Of a stretch of 25,521 nucleotides of DNA, positions 8,602 to 15,432 are shown in pieces (positions within the stretch are counted from its first letter, which is position 1; the number at the start of each line of letters is the position of its first letter). The DNA lies in the NCBI GenBank assembly GCA_037444075.1, contig JBBIND010000062.1, forward strand, positions 1-25,521. Reading direction: 5' to 3'. A program made the translations under genes and the position numbers. A model generated the notes under the pieces. The model worked only from the letters and a program-made list of their open reading frames with translations. It did no database searches and was not told the DNA's origin. This stretch comes from JBBIND01 sp037444075 (GTDB lineage: Bacteria; Acidobacteriota; Terriglobia; Bryobacterales; Bryobacteraceae).

Positions 8602-8749
8602 AAGCCCATTGTAGCCGGGCGGACTGCGCAGCGTCTGTTCACAGGGCGAAGAGCCTGTGCGGCCGGTAAAGCCGGGCGGCGGCGTCCGCCGAACTCCCCG
8701 GGGCTCGCTGGGTCAAGCTGCCCCGCCGGGCAAATTGAGAAGCTTGGGC
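8602..8749. other. Gap between hicB and the receptor gene with small hairpins
   Basis: This 148-bp gap holds short stems such as ACAGG/CCTGT at 8641-8658 and GGCGG/CCGCC at 8678-8690, as well as the receptor -10 box. The stems could end the hicAB transcript, but there is no T tract. No open frame looks like a gene. Confidence 0.3.
8608..8613 (-). promoter_or_regulatory. -10 box TACAAT for the receptor gene, leaderless geometry
   Basis: On the minus strand TACAAT is followed by six bases (GGGCTT) and the ATG at 8601. Transcription starting six to seven bases after the box would begin at the start codon. No Shine-Dalgarno sequence and no clear -35 box are seen. Confidence 0.5.
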
Positions 8750-9112
8750 TTAGGATGCTCTCCGCTTGCCTAGTCCTTCGGCGATCATGGTTGTGACGAG
8801 CGCGTTGAGACTGACGCCCTCTCGCCGCGCGCGCTCCACCAACCGGGCGTGCAAGCTCTTGGGGACGCGTTGCCTCCACTGACCGCTGGCGGCCACGGCG
8901 CCGGGCGCCGGAATGGGGCGGCCAAGTTCCTTGAGAGTCTCCAGAGCGCACTTCAGTGCGTCGCGCCCGTTGGCGATCGCTTCTTCTGGTGTCTCACCGT
9001 CCGAAATAACCCCGGGCACGTCGGGGAATTCGATCATGTATCCGCCGCCTTCCTCCTTGGAAAGAGGACGGACGGTGAAGACGTAGTCTTTGAGCCGCAG
9101 AGGGTCTTTCAT
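8750..9112 (-). CDS. hicB: HicB-family antitoxin
   Basis: This 120-residue protein has the HicB layout. The N-terminal part is the degenerate RNase-H-like fold (YMIEFPDVPGVISDGETPEEAIANGRDAL, residues about 25-55), which binds and blocks the HicA toxin. The C-terminal part (QWRQRVPKSLHARL...GVSLNALVTTMIAEGL) is a ribbon-helix-helix DNA-binding domain expected to repress the hicAB promoter. Its ATG overlaps the toxin stop codon by four bases (ATGA), so translation is probably coupled. The toxin-first order is usual for hicAB. Known HicBs are about 70-150 residues, so the length is normal and the gene looks intact. Confidence 0.9.
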   Translation of the reverse strand: MKDPLRLKDYVFTVRPLSKEEGGGYMIEFPDVPGVISDGETPEEAIANGRDALKCALETLKELGRPIPAPGAVAASGQWRQRVPKSLHARLVERARREGVSLNALVTTMIAEGLGKRRAS

Positions 9113-9348
9113 TCCACACCTTCCAACCTGTCAATGAGAGCGACGAAATGCCGCACGTAAACCGGCTTGATCGGACGAGCACACGGCACCGTGATCAGCC
9201 CAGCGGATTCATGAATGAAGACCGCATGACTCCCTCCGCGCCGGCGGTATCGAATGGAGTACTTCTCCGCCACGACAATGAGATCCTCGATGCGCCAGTC
9301 GCGCGGGTTCTTCTTCATCCGAGCCAGAATTGTGGCGGCATTGGCCAC
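9109..9348 (-). CDS. hicA: HicA-family mRNA interferase toxin (GTG start)
   Basis: This 79-residue protein has the small double-stranded-RNA-binding-like HicA fold, with the conserved GGSHAVF motif in which H41 is the catalytic histidine. HicA cleaves mRNA and stops growth when HicB is degraded. The segment RMKKNPRDWRIEDL before the histidine is typical of the longer HicA subfamily and supports the GTG at 9348. An internal ATG at 9318 is the alternative and would also keep the histidine. It overlaps hicB by four bases. No strong Shine-Dalgarno or promoter is evident upstream; the cassette is flanked by unrelated metabolic genes. Confidence 0.88.
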   Translation of the reverse strand: MANAATILARMKKNPRDWRIEDLIVVAEKYSIRYRRRGGSHAVFIHESAGLITVPCARPIKPVYVRHFVALIDRLEGVE

Positions 9349-9528
9349 GTGTCAATGGTACCGCGGGCGATACCACTGGTCAAGCAGTCAAGTCCCGTCT
9401 AAGGGTTGCCAGCCAACGGCAAAACCGCACGTATGGCTTCACCGGCTGGAGGCGGCGCAGTACACTGAGGCCGGGCTGCTGAACCGGAGCGCGCCCGATC
9501 TCCGTACGCCGCTCGCTGCGTGCTGGAT

Positions 9529-10365
9529 CTAGACGTCGCAGATGCGCATCATCTCTTTCAGAGATGGGATGGCATCACGGCGCGGGCCATACTCATGGGC
9601 GACGTAGCCGGTGAAATTGAGATCGGCGATGGCGCGCATGATGCCGACGTAGTTGAGTTCCTGCGAGTCGTCGAACTCGTTGCGGCCGGGATTGCCGGCC
9701 GTGTGGAAGTGGGCGATGTACTGAATGTTGTTGCGGATGGTGCGAATGATGTCACCCTCCATGATCTGCATGTGGTAGATGTCGTAGAGCAGTTTCACGC
9801 GCGGTGAGTTCACCCGCTTGCACACCTCCACGCCCCAAGCCGTGCGGTCGCACATGTAGTCCGGGTGGTTCACCTTGCTGTTGAGCAGTTCCATGCAGAC
9901 GGTGACGCCCTTGTCCTCGGCGAAGCCCTTGATCTTGTTGTAGAAGATCACGGCGTTGTCCATGCCCTCTTCGTCGGACATGCCCATGCGGTTGCCCGAC
10001 ATGGCAATCACGTTGGGCGCGCCGGCGGCCACCGCGGCTTCGATGGCTTCGCGCATGCGCTTCTCGATTCCCTCGTGGTTTTCCTTGCGGTTGACGCCGT
10101 CCTTGATGTTGCTGCCGCCGGGCACCATGGTCGGGATGAGGCCGTATTTTTTCAGCGTGGGGAAGTCTTTCGGTCCCACGAGGTCAAATCCCAACAGGCC
10201 AAGCTCAGCGGCGTGGCGGCACATGTCCTCGAAGGCCATGCCCTTGCCAAAACAGCCGCGGGTGACGGCTTGCTTGATGCGGCCCTTCAGTTTGGGCTGT
10301 TGCGCGCCCGCCACGGAGAGGCCGAGCGTTCCTGCCAGAGCGGGAATGAAGGTTCTGCGTTTCAT
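9529..10365 (-). CDS. Tat-signal sugar isomerase, hydroxypyruvate isomerase-like TIM barrel
   Basis: This is a 278-residue protein of the xylose isomerase-like TIM-barrel family, closest in pattern to hydroxypyruvate isomerase (Hyi). The metal and catalytic residues of the family can be placed: E159 in VCMEL, D195 in LLYDIYHM, H221 in AHFHTAG and E258 in VAHEYG. The N-terminus (KRRTFIPALAG, then LSVAGAQQ) is a twin-arginine-type signal, so the folded enzyme is probably exported, unlike cytoplasmic Hyi of the glyoxylate pathway. The true substrate may therefore be an extracellular or periplasmic sugar. A -10-like box lies six bases before the ATG and no Shine-Dalgarno is seen. Neighbours are hicAB and an unrecognised gene. 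Confidence 0.87.
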   Translation of the reverse strand: MKRRTFIPALAGTLGLSVAGAQQPKLKGRIKQAVTRGCFGKGMAFEDMCRHAAELGLLGFDLVGPKDFPTLKKYGLIPTMVPGGSNIKDGVNRKENHEGIEKRMREAIEAAVAAGAPNVIAMSGNRMGMSDEEGMDNAVIFYNKIKGFAEDKGVTVCMELLNSKVNHPDYMCDRTAWGVEVCKRVNSPRVKLLYDIYHMQIMEGDIIRTIRNNIQYIAHFHTAGNPGRNEFDDSQELNYVGIMRAIADLNFTGYVAHEYGPRRDAIPSLKEMMRICDV

Positions 10366-10371
10366 GGATCC

Positions 10372-10377
10372 ATACTA
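10372..10377 (-). promoter_or_regulatory. Weak -10 box TAGTAT, leaderless geometry
   Basis: TAGTAT on the minus strand is six bases (GGATCC) from the ATG at 10365. It matches the consensus at four of six positions. It is listed because the spacing equals that of the stronger boxes elsewhere in the window. Confidence 0.3.
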
Positions 10378-10730
10378 TCAGTGGTACACAAGTATTTAGA
10401 TGGGTTTTGCGTTGTGGATTGACGGCGACACGGCTTGGGCTCAGGGCACGCACGAATACCGCCCCATGGGGGTGGCCGTCATCGCCCTGACTGACCTGTT
10501 TTCCCAGCGTGACTTTTCGCCGCGGCGGCGATCCCCGAGGCGGACCGAGGCGACGTTTCGAGGCTTTTTCGCCTCGCTGGGTCACGTCAACTCGTACTTG
10601 AGGCGGAGCCGGTCACAATGTTTCAACAATCGCCCTAAGAAACCTCTATCCAAGGCGCTTCCCATCATTTAGAGGCGCCGGCCCGACAGCCCGGGAGGGA
10701 CCGGATGTTCGGATTTCAAGTTTCCGACAG

Positions 10731-10736
10731 TACAAT
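10731..10736 (+). promoter_or_regulatory. Candidate -10 box TACAAT before the 646-residue protein
   Basis: TACAAT is 57 bases before the ATG at 10793. Transcription near 10743 would give a leader of about 50 nt. No clear Shine-Dalgarno precedes 10793 or the in-frame ATG at 10805. Confidence 0.35.
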
Positions 10737-10792
10737 CAAATGGCCACAGATCCATCGGCGGAAGCCTCTCCGCCACCGGCCGCATCAATCCC

Positions 10793-12733
10793 ATGGACAG
10801 CCACATGTCGAATGCACTGCTCGTCGCTTCCCCCTCGGATCTCGGGGCGGAAGGCCGCATCGTCCTGGAGGGACGATCTCAACTGAATCTGCAAGCCAGC
10901 GCCGGCTACGGCTTCGACTTCCACTGGCTGCGTGAGGTCACCGGCAACATCCTGACCGGAGATTTCGGGCTGGACCTCACCGCCGCCGCCAAGGCGGATT
11001 TGAAGCTGTGCCTGAAAGACGAGTTCCGGCGCGAGATCTCGCTCGATGAAGACGGCTGGCTCCGCCTGCAGGTGTTCCGGCTATCCGGCCATGACCTGGG
11101 CCTGGGCGCCGGTATTACCGCCAGCGTTCAGGCGCGAGTGCCGCTGCCTGAGGACTGTGATTCCCTGCTGGCGGCGCTGCTGGGCACTCCGCAGGCGCAG
11201 AAACTGCTCGGGCCCGCGCTGCGCTGTTACGAAGACTTCCAGCGTTTGCCCGCCGAAATTCGCCAGCCGCTGGCGGAATTGCTGTCGATTTACTCGGCCC
11301 ATGACATGGCGGACGTTGGCAAGAAGATTGAAAGCGTGCTGAAGCTGCGCGACCGCGTCTACTCCAAGGCGCTGGAAGCGGTCCGCCAGAAGTTTGTTGC
11401 CCGGATTGGCTGCCTCTACCAGGCGAGCGAACAGAGCGCGGCGTTGCTGGACTGTTCGTTCAAGTTCACGCCGGCCGGGCTGGCCGCCTATCGTGAAGCG
11501 CTCCAGGGCGACTACGCCCGCCTGCTGACCGAAGAAAACGCGAACGTCAGGCTGCGCCAAGGCCGGCTGACGCACGGACTCAGCCGCGAAATCCGGCTGG
11601 AGGTGCACCTGCCCTTCATGAGCCGGGCCCAATGGCGCTCGCGTCTGGAGAGCTTCGCCAGCATGGAAGTTGAGGTGGGCGAGGACGGGCGAGTCATGGT
11701 GTATGACGTGGAAGCAGCGCACCGTGTCGCCGCGCGCGACGCCTACCAGAGCGCCCTGGCTTTGGCCGGCGGAGTCTGGGTGAAGTCCGGGGAATCCGAA
11801 ACGCGGTTCACGCTGACCTATACCGATCAGCACGTGCTGAAACCGCAAACCGCGCCTCTGTCACTGGCGCCGCTGCTGTCCGCCTACGGGTTCGGCGGCG
11901 ACGCGCAGGCTTGCCTGGAGCAACTCGCGCTGCGGCCGCAGGAGGGAGATCTCGAAGCGAGCCTGACGGTGGAGATCCCCGGAAAGCTGGTTTCGGCGTG
12001 GCTCAAGACGCCTCCCGAGCGCAGCACGGAGTTCTACCGCGGCTTTTCCAGCGTCTCACGCGCCGTGCAGCAGGCTATGCGCACATGGCTGCCCTACGCC
12101 TACTTCAGCCAGCCGGAGCGCTACGAGGATTTGGGGTCGGCCTTCCCTCTGCTGGTCTACCAGGCCAGCGGGCCCTTCGTAGGCAAGACCGGGGTGGAAC
12201 TCAGCTACGACGTGATGAGCAGCAAGAGCATGGAGGTGGCCTACCGCACCGCCGCTCAGAACCTCCCGGGGCTGGTGCAGCGCGCCGAACAAACACTGCG
12301 CGCCGCGGGGAAGAACCGGTCGGCTGAGTTCTACGCGCCACGGCAGGCGCAGCGCATCCTTGCCTCCGTGCAGCGGGACAACCGCCTGCTGCGTTCGCTA
12401 TTGTCAGCAGACACGTTCTTCATCCACGAATTGGTCCGGCTGGGCAACACCGGCCGGCAGTTGAGCCAGCAACTGGACAAGAACCCGCAGGAGGCCGTCA
12501 AGAACCTCTCCAAGTTCGCGGCGCAGTTCGTCAAGGCCTTCCACGGCAAGCTGCGCCGTCTCTACGGCGGGCAGGGCTTCACGGCGCTGAGCTCTCTATT
12601 CCTGATCGAAGCGACGCGCGCGCTTGGCGCGGCTTACGTGGAACCGGTGCCCATCGCGGCGAAACTCCACCTCAAGCGGCAGGGCAGTCAACCTCTGGAC
12701 CGGTTTTTCACCAGCCCAAGCGCATTGCCCTGA
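10793..12733 (+). CDS. Uncharacterised 646-residue protein
   Basis: I do not recognise this protein. It has no signal peptide or membrane segment, so it is probably cytoplasmic. Residues about 25-120 look beta-rich with alternating small residues (GLDLTAAAKADLKL, then GLGAGITASVQARV), interrupted by DEDGWLRLQVF. Residues about 125-210 are helical and charged. Residues 265-350 again look beta-rich (REIRLEVHLPF, MEVEVGEDGRVMVYDVE). The last 250 residues are mainly helical, ending in LKRQGSQPLDRFF. No catalytic motif stands out. Its coding signal is good: a long frame, with the opposite-strand frames broken. The start may be ATG 10793 or 10805; an ATG at 10740 is in a different frame. It is convergent with the oxidoreductase gene, with an 18-bp gap, and appears to be transcribed alone. 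Confidence 0.85.
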   Translation: MDSHMSNALLVASPSDLGAEGRIVLEGRSQLNLQASAGYGFDFHWLREVTGNILTGDFGLDLTAAAKADLKLCLKDEFRREISLDEDGWLRLQVFRLSGHDLGLGAGITASVQARVPLPEDCDSLLAALLGTPQAQKLLGPALRCYEDFQRLPAEIRQPLAELLSIYSAHDMADVGKKIESVLKLRDRVYSKALEAVRQKFVARIGCLYQASEQSAALLDCSFKFTPAGLAAYREALQGDYARLLTEENANVRLRQGRLTHGLSREIRLEVHLPFMSRAQWRSRLESFASMEVEVGEDGRVMVYDVEAAHRVAARDAYQSALALAGGVWVKSGESETRFTLTYTDQHVLKPQTAPLSLAPLLSAYGFGGDAQACLEQLALRPQEGDLEASLTVEIPGKLVSAWLKTPPERSTEFYRGFSSVSRAVQQAMRTWLPYAYFSQPERYEDLGSAFPLLVYQASGPFVGKTGVELSYDVMSSKSMEVAYRTAAQNLPGLVQRAEQTLRAAGKNRSAEFYAPRQAQRILASVQRDNRLLRSLLSADTFFIHELVRLGNTGRQLSQQLDKNPQEAVKNLSKFAAQFVKAFHGKLRRLYGGQGFTALSSLFLIEATRALGAAYVEPVPIAAKLHLKRQGSQPLDRFFTSPSALP

Positions 12734-12751
12734 ATCACGGCTGCGCGCGGA

Positions 12752-13966
12752 TTATAGCGGCAGGATTTCCTCACGAATCGGATCGAACTTCAGCCTGCGT
12801 TTCTGAACGTAGGCGATGTTGCCGAGATGCGAAGCCTGCGCCGAACGGTGCCCGATGAGCACGTCACCGCGCGGCAACTGGCGGGTGCGCACGCAGTCCA
12901 AGAAGTCGTTGACGTGATCGAGGGTCATATCCTGCCGGGGCGCCTTCACAATCACCGGCTGGGCTCCCCTGCCCGCGGGGTGGAATTCGAAGCGGCCACG
13001 GTCAATCCACAGGCGTCCCTCGGTGCCGCAGATTTCCACGGCAGCGCCGCGCACGCCGGGGGCAAGCGTGGCTTCAAAAGTCGCCGTGAAGTCTCCGGGG
13101 TATTCCAGCAGGACGTTGATGGTGTCCGGCGCGGTGCGCCCGTCCTTGTATTGGTACACTCCGCCTGCGGCCACCGCGGACGTCGGTATCTCCTGTCCCA
13201 TGAACAGATGCACGACGTCGATCCAATGCGTGAACAGATCCGTGATTTGTCCGCCGCCGAATTCGAGGTAGGCGCGCCAGTTGTAGAACTGCTGGGCGTC
13301 GTAATCCCGCCATTTCACCGGTCCCAGGAATTTCGCCCAATCGAGATTGGAAGGCTGCTTGGCCAGCGACGCGGGAGCACGGCGCAGGTGATAGGTATTG
13401 CCGTGCCACCACGTCCGCGCCAAAGTGATTTTTCCCAGGCGTCCCGTATCGAAGTACTCTCTCTTCGCCTGCAGGTAGTGCGGACCGGAGCGCTGCTGCA
13501 TGCCAACCTGGCAAATGCGCCCATTCACGCGAGCCGCCTTGACGATTTCCGGTCCTTCTTCGATGGTCAGAGTGAGCGGCTTCTCGACGTAGACATCGAG
13601 ACCGGCGTTAAGCGCATCGATGGTCTGGCGGGCGTGCCAATGGTCTGGCGTGCCGATCAGGACCGCATTCAAGCCCTTGAATTCGAGCAGTTGACGGTAG
13701 TCGGTGAAGCCTTTCGCGCGTGGCGCCTTTTGCAGGGCGCGGTCCACGTTCTCGGCGTAGACGTCGCAAACGGCCGCTACCTCGACTGACGGATTGGCCT
13801 GAAACTGCGTGGCCACGTATCGGCCGCGCTCGCCGGATCCGATAAGACCCAATAGAATCTTTTCGTTAGCCCCGGCAGTCTGGGCGTAAGAGGAAGCCGT
13901 GAAGAGGGCTGGCGCGGCGCCGGAAGCGCGCAGAAGGTCGCGTCTGGAAAATTTTTTCGACGACAT
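12752..13966 (-). CDS. Tat-signal Gfo/Idh/MocA family oxidoreductase
   Basis: This is a 404-residue NAD(P)-dependent sugar or inositol dehydrogenase-like protein. The N-terminus carries a twin-arginine signal (SRRDLLRASG, residues 7-16). The nucleotide-binding motif GLIGSGERG follows at 40-48, and the family's EKP motif is E128-K129-P130 in VYVEKPL. The second domain contains GGGQITDLFTHWIDVVH, holding the Asp/His region used in catalysis. An ATG at 14017 would add 17 residues without the Tat context, and it lies beyond the -10 box, so 13966 is preferred. TATAAT ends six bases before this ATG. Exported members are common in Acidobacteriota and Planctomycetota, and usually act on glycosides or sugars; the substrate is unknown. 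The promoter region is shared with the divergent BON gene. Confidence 0.92.
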   Translation of the reverse strand: MSSKKFSRRDLLRASGAAPALFTASSYAQTAGANEKILLGLIGSGERGRYVATQFQANPSVEVAAVCDVYAENVDRALQKAPRAKGFTDYRQLLEFKGLNAVLIGTPDHWHARQTIDALNAGLDVYVEKPLTLTIEEGPEIVKAARVNGRICQVGMQQRSGPHYLQAKREYFDTGRLGKITLARTWWHGNTYHLRRAPASLAKQPSNLDWAKFLGPVKWRDYDAQQFYNWRAYLEFGGGQITDLFTHWIDVVHLFMGQEIPTSAVAAGGVYQYKDGRTAPDTINVLLEYPGDFTATFEATLAPGVRGAAVEICGTEGRLWIDRGRFEFHPAGRGAQPVIVKAPRQDMTLDHVNDFLDCVRTRQLPRGDVLIGHRSAQASHLGNIAYVQKRRLKFDPIREEILPL

Positions 13967-13972
13967 GTGCGA

Positions 13973-13978
13973 ATTATA
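13973..13978 (-). promoter_or_regulatory. Consensus -10 box TATAAT, leaderless geometry
   Basis: On the minus strand TATAAT is followed by six bases (TCGCAC) and the ATG at 13966, so transcription is expected to begin at the start codon. There is no Shine-Dalgarno sequence and the -35 position is weak. Confidence 0.6.
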
Positions 13979-13992
13979 CCCGCCGCGGACAC

Positions 13993-13998
13993 TATACA
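13993..13998 (+). promoter_or_regulatory. -10 box TATACA for the BON gene, leaderless geometry
   Basis: TATACA is followed by six bases (GGCAGA) and the GTG at 14005. It lies only 14 bases from the opposite-strand TATAAT, so the two promoters overlap. Confidence 0.5.
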
Positions 13999-14004
13999 GG
14001 CAGA

Positions 14005-14427
14005 GTGTCCATTCCATCCAAGATTCTTTTCTTGGCTGTGGCGGCGGTCTTTATGGCCGCCGCCCAATCTTCTGCCCCTACACCCGCCCCCACCCCCAAG
14101 GCAGCTGAACAACGAACCCCGGCGGCGTCCAAACCGTCAGCGCGCGACGCGGAGCTTGAGCGCGCCATACGGGAACGCTTCGCCCGCTCGAAGATTTCGG
14201 TGAACAAGTTCGAAATCCGTGTGCAGGGCGGTGTGGCCACCATCACGGGCCGCACGAATGTACTGCAGCACAAGGGCACCGCGACGCGCCTGGCGAAGAA
14301 CGCGGGCGCGCGGCAGGTAGTCAACAACGTCGCGGTGAGTGATCAGGCCAAGCAGAAGGCGTCGGACAACCTGGCCCAAGGCAGGCGCAGGTTGCAGGTC
14401 CGCCGCAGCGAAGAACCCAACCGCTAG
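14005..14427 (+). CDS. BON-domain secreted protein (GTG start)
   Basis: This is a 140-residue exported protein. Residues 1-21 are a signal peptide (ILFLAVAAVFMAAAQ). A Pro/Ala/Thr-rich linker follows at about 22-46. A single BON domain spans roughly 48-115, with the usual pattern of a charged helix (ELERAIRERFARSKI), then FEIRVQGGVATITGRT and a second helix before VVNNVAVSD. BON domains are found in OsmY-like periplasmic proteins and are thought to bind membranes or phospholipids. The C-terminus is basic (RRRLQVRR). The start is GTG with a -10 box six bases upstream and no Shine-Dalgarno. It is the first gene of a row of seven co-directional envelope genes, though the next gene has its own -10 box. 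Confidence 0.85.
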   Translation: MSIPSKILFLAVAAVFMAAAQSSAPTPAPTPKAAEQRTPAASKPSARDAELERAIRERFARSKISVNKFEIRVQGGVATITGRTNVLQHKGTATRLAKNAGARQVVNNVAVSDQAKQKASDNLAQGRRRLQVRRSEEPNR

Positions 14428-14465
14428 CCTTACCTCTCTTCAGGGCGGCCCCACTGCCCGCATGC

Positions 14466-14471
14466 TACAAT
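14466..14471 (+). promoter_or_regulatory. Candidate -10 box TACAAT for the parvulin gene
   Basis: TACAAT lies 39 bases before the ATG at 14505, giving a leader of about 27 nt that contains the Shine-Dalgarno GGAAGGA at 14488-14494. This contrasts with the leaderless layout of the gene before it. Confidence 0.45.
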
Positions 14472-14504
14472 CAGATCGACACGACACGGAAGGATCCCTT
14501 TTGT

Positions 14505-15374
14505 ATGAAACAGTTTGCGGCGATTTTCTGTTTGTTTGCCGGGCTGCTGCCGGCGCAGGCGCCCCGGCCCGGGCAACCCGCCGACCTGCTGGCTACCGTC
14601 AACGGCGAGCAGCTCACCATCGAGAAGTTCGAGAGCTTCCTCAACGGCTTGCCGCCCCAAATGAAGCTGAACTTTGAAAACAACAAGAGGGAGTTCCTGA
14701 ACCAATACGCACTGATGATGCGGCTGGCAGCCATGGCTGCGGACAAGAAGCTCGAGCAGCGGAGCCCTTACAAGGAGCAGCTCGAGTGGGCCCGCACGCA
14801 GGTCCTGATGCAGGCCGTCATCAGCGATTACAGCGACAGCCTGAAGATTTCACAGGAAGACAGCAAGGCATTCTACGACGCCAACGGCGAACGCTGGACG
14901 CGCGCGGTGGTCAAAGCCATCTACATCCCTTTCGGTCAATCCGCACAGCAGCCCGGGAGTCTTCCGGCTCAGCCGCTGACCGAAGCGGAGGCGCTGGCCA
15001 AGATCGAGTCCATCCGCAAACAGCTCGGCAAGGGCGCCGATTTCGTCCAACTCGTGCGCGAACATTCCCGTGACCCGGAGTCGGTCGCCAACAACGGCGA
15101 TTTTGGAGCCATCAGCCGCGCCGACAACATCCCGGACACCATGAAGAAGGCACTGTTCTCCCTCCAACCGGGGCAGGTCAGCGAGCCGGTGAGACAGAGC
15201 GGCGGCTATTACCTGTTCCGCCTGGAGCGTTTTGACGCACGCCCGTTCGAGGAGGTGCGGGGGGACATCTCCAATGAGCTTAAGGAAGTCCGCTTCAAAG
15301 AGTGGTTCGAGAAGGTGCGCAGTTCGGTCGAAATCCGGCTCCACGATCAGGAGTACTTCAGCCCGCGCGACTAG
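14505..15374 (+). CDS. Periplasmic peptidyl-prolyl isomerase, parvulin/PpiC-SurA type
   Basis: This 289-residue protein has a signal peptide (residues 1-18, ending LLPAQA). The N-terminal SurA/PrsA-like helical chaperone region covers about 25-125 (VNGEQLTIEKFESFL, NQYALMMRLA). A parvulin rotamase domain follows at about 130-250, with typical segments ADFVQLVREHSRDPESVANNGDFG, ALFSLQPGQVSEPV and GGYYLFRLE. Such proteins speed proline isomerisation and protect unfolded outer-membrane or secreted proteins, so clients may include large barrels such as the receptor in this window. GGAAGGA lies ten bases before the ATG. It is followed by the HExxH gene and probably shares its transcript. Confidence 0.93.
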   Translation: MKQFAAIFCLFAGLLPAQAPRPGQPADLLATVNGEQLTIEKFESFLNGLPPQMKLNFENNKREFLNQYALMMRLAAMAADKKLEQRSPYKEQLEWARTQVLMQAVISDYSDSLKISQEDSKAFYDANGERWTRAVVKAIYIPFGQSAQQPGSLPAQPLTEAEALAKIESIRKQLGKGADFVQLVREHSRDPESVANNGDFGAISRADNIPDTMKKALFSLQPGQVSEPVRQSGGYYLFRLERFDARPFEEVRGDISNELKEVRFKEWFEKVRSSVEIRLHDQEYFSPRD

Positions 15375-15432
15375 GAGCCCTCTGCGCTTTCTTCGTCCGC
15401 TGCCTGACGGCGCGCTCAAGGCTGTCGAAAGG

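Larger units (their letters stand above)
10366..10792. other. 427-bp gap between divergent genes
   Basis: I see no convincing gene here. It contains a minus-strand -10-like box at 10372-10377, a small hairpin at 10559-10576 (CGAGGC, loop TTTTTC, GCCTCG), a GC-rich CGCCGCGGCGGCG run near 10519, and TACAAT at 10731-10736 that may serve the plus-strand gene. A short open frame from ATG 10400 has no ribosome site or family resemblance. Confidence 0.4.

Noticed and set aside
9349..9528. Possible RNA or regulatory element between the isomerase and hicA genes
   Set aside because: Only a weak CCAGCC/GGCTGG pairing with a long loop was found; nothing resembled a tRNA, riboswitch or conserved structure.
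10559..10576. Hairpin CGAGGC-TTTTTC-GCCTCG as a terminator
   Set aside because: The T run is in the loop, not after the stem, and no gene on either strand ends nearby.
10400..10672. A 90-codon plus-strand frame in the gap before the 646-residue gene
   Set aside because: No Shine-Dalgarno, arginine-rich shadow-like composition and no recognisable domain.
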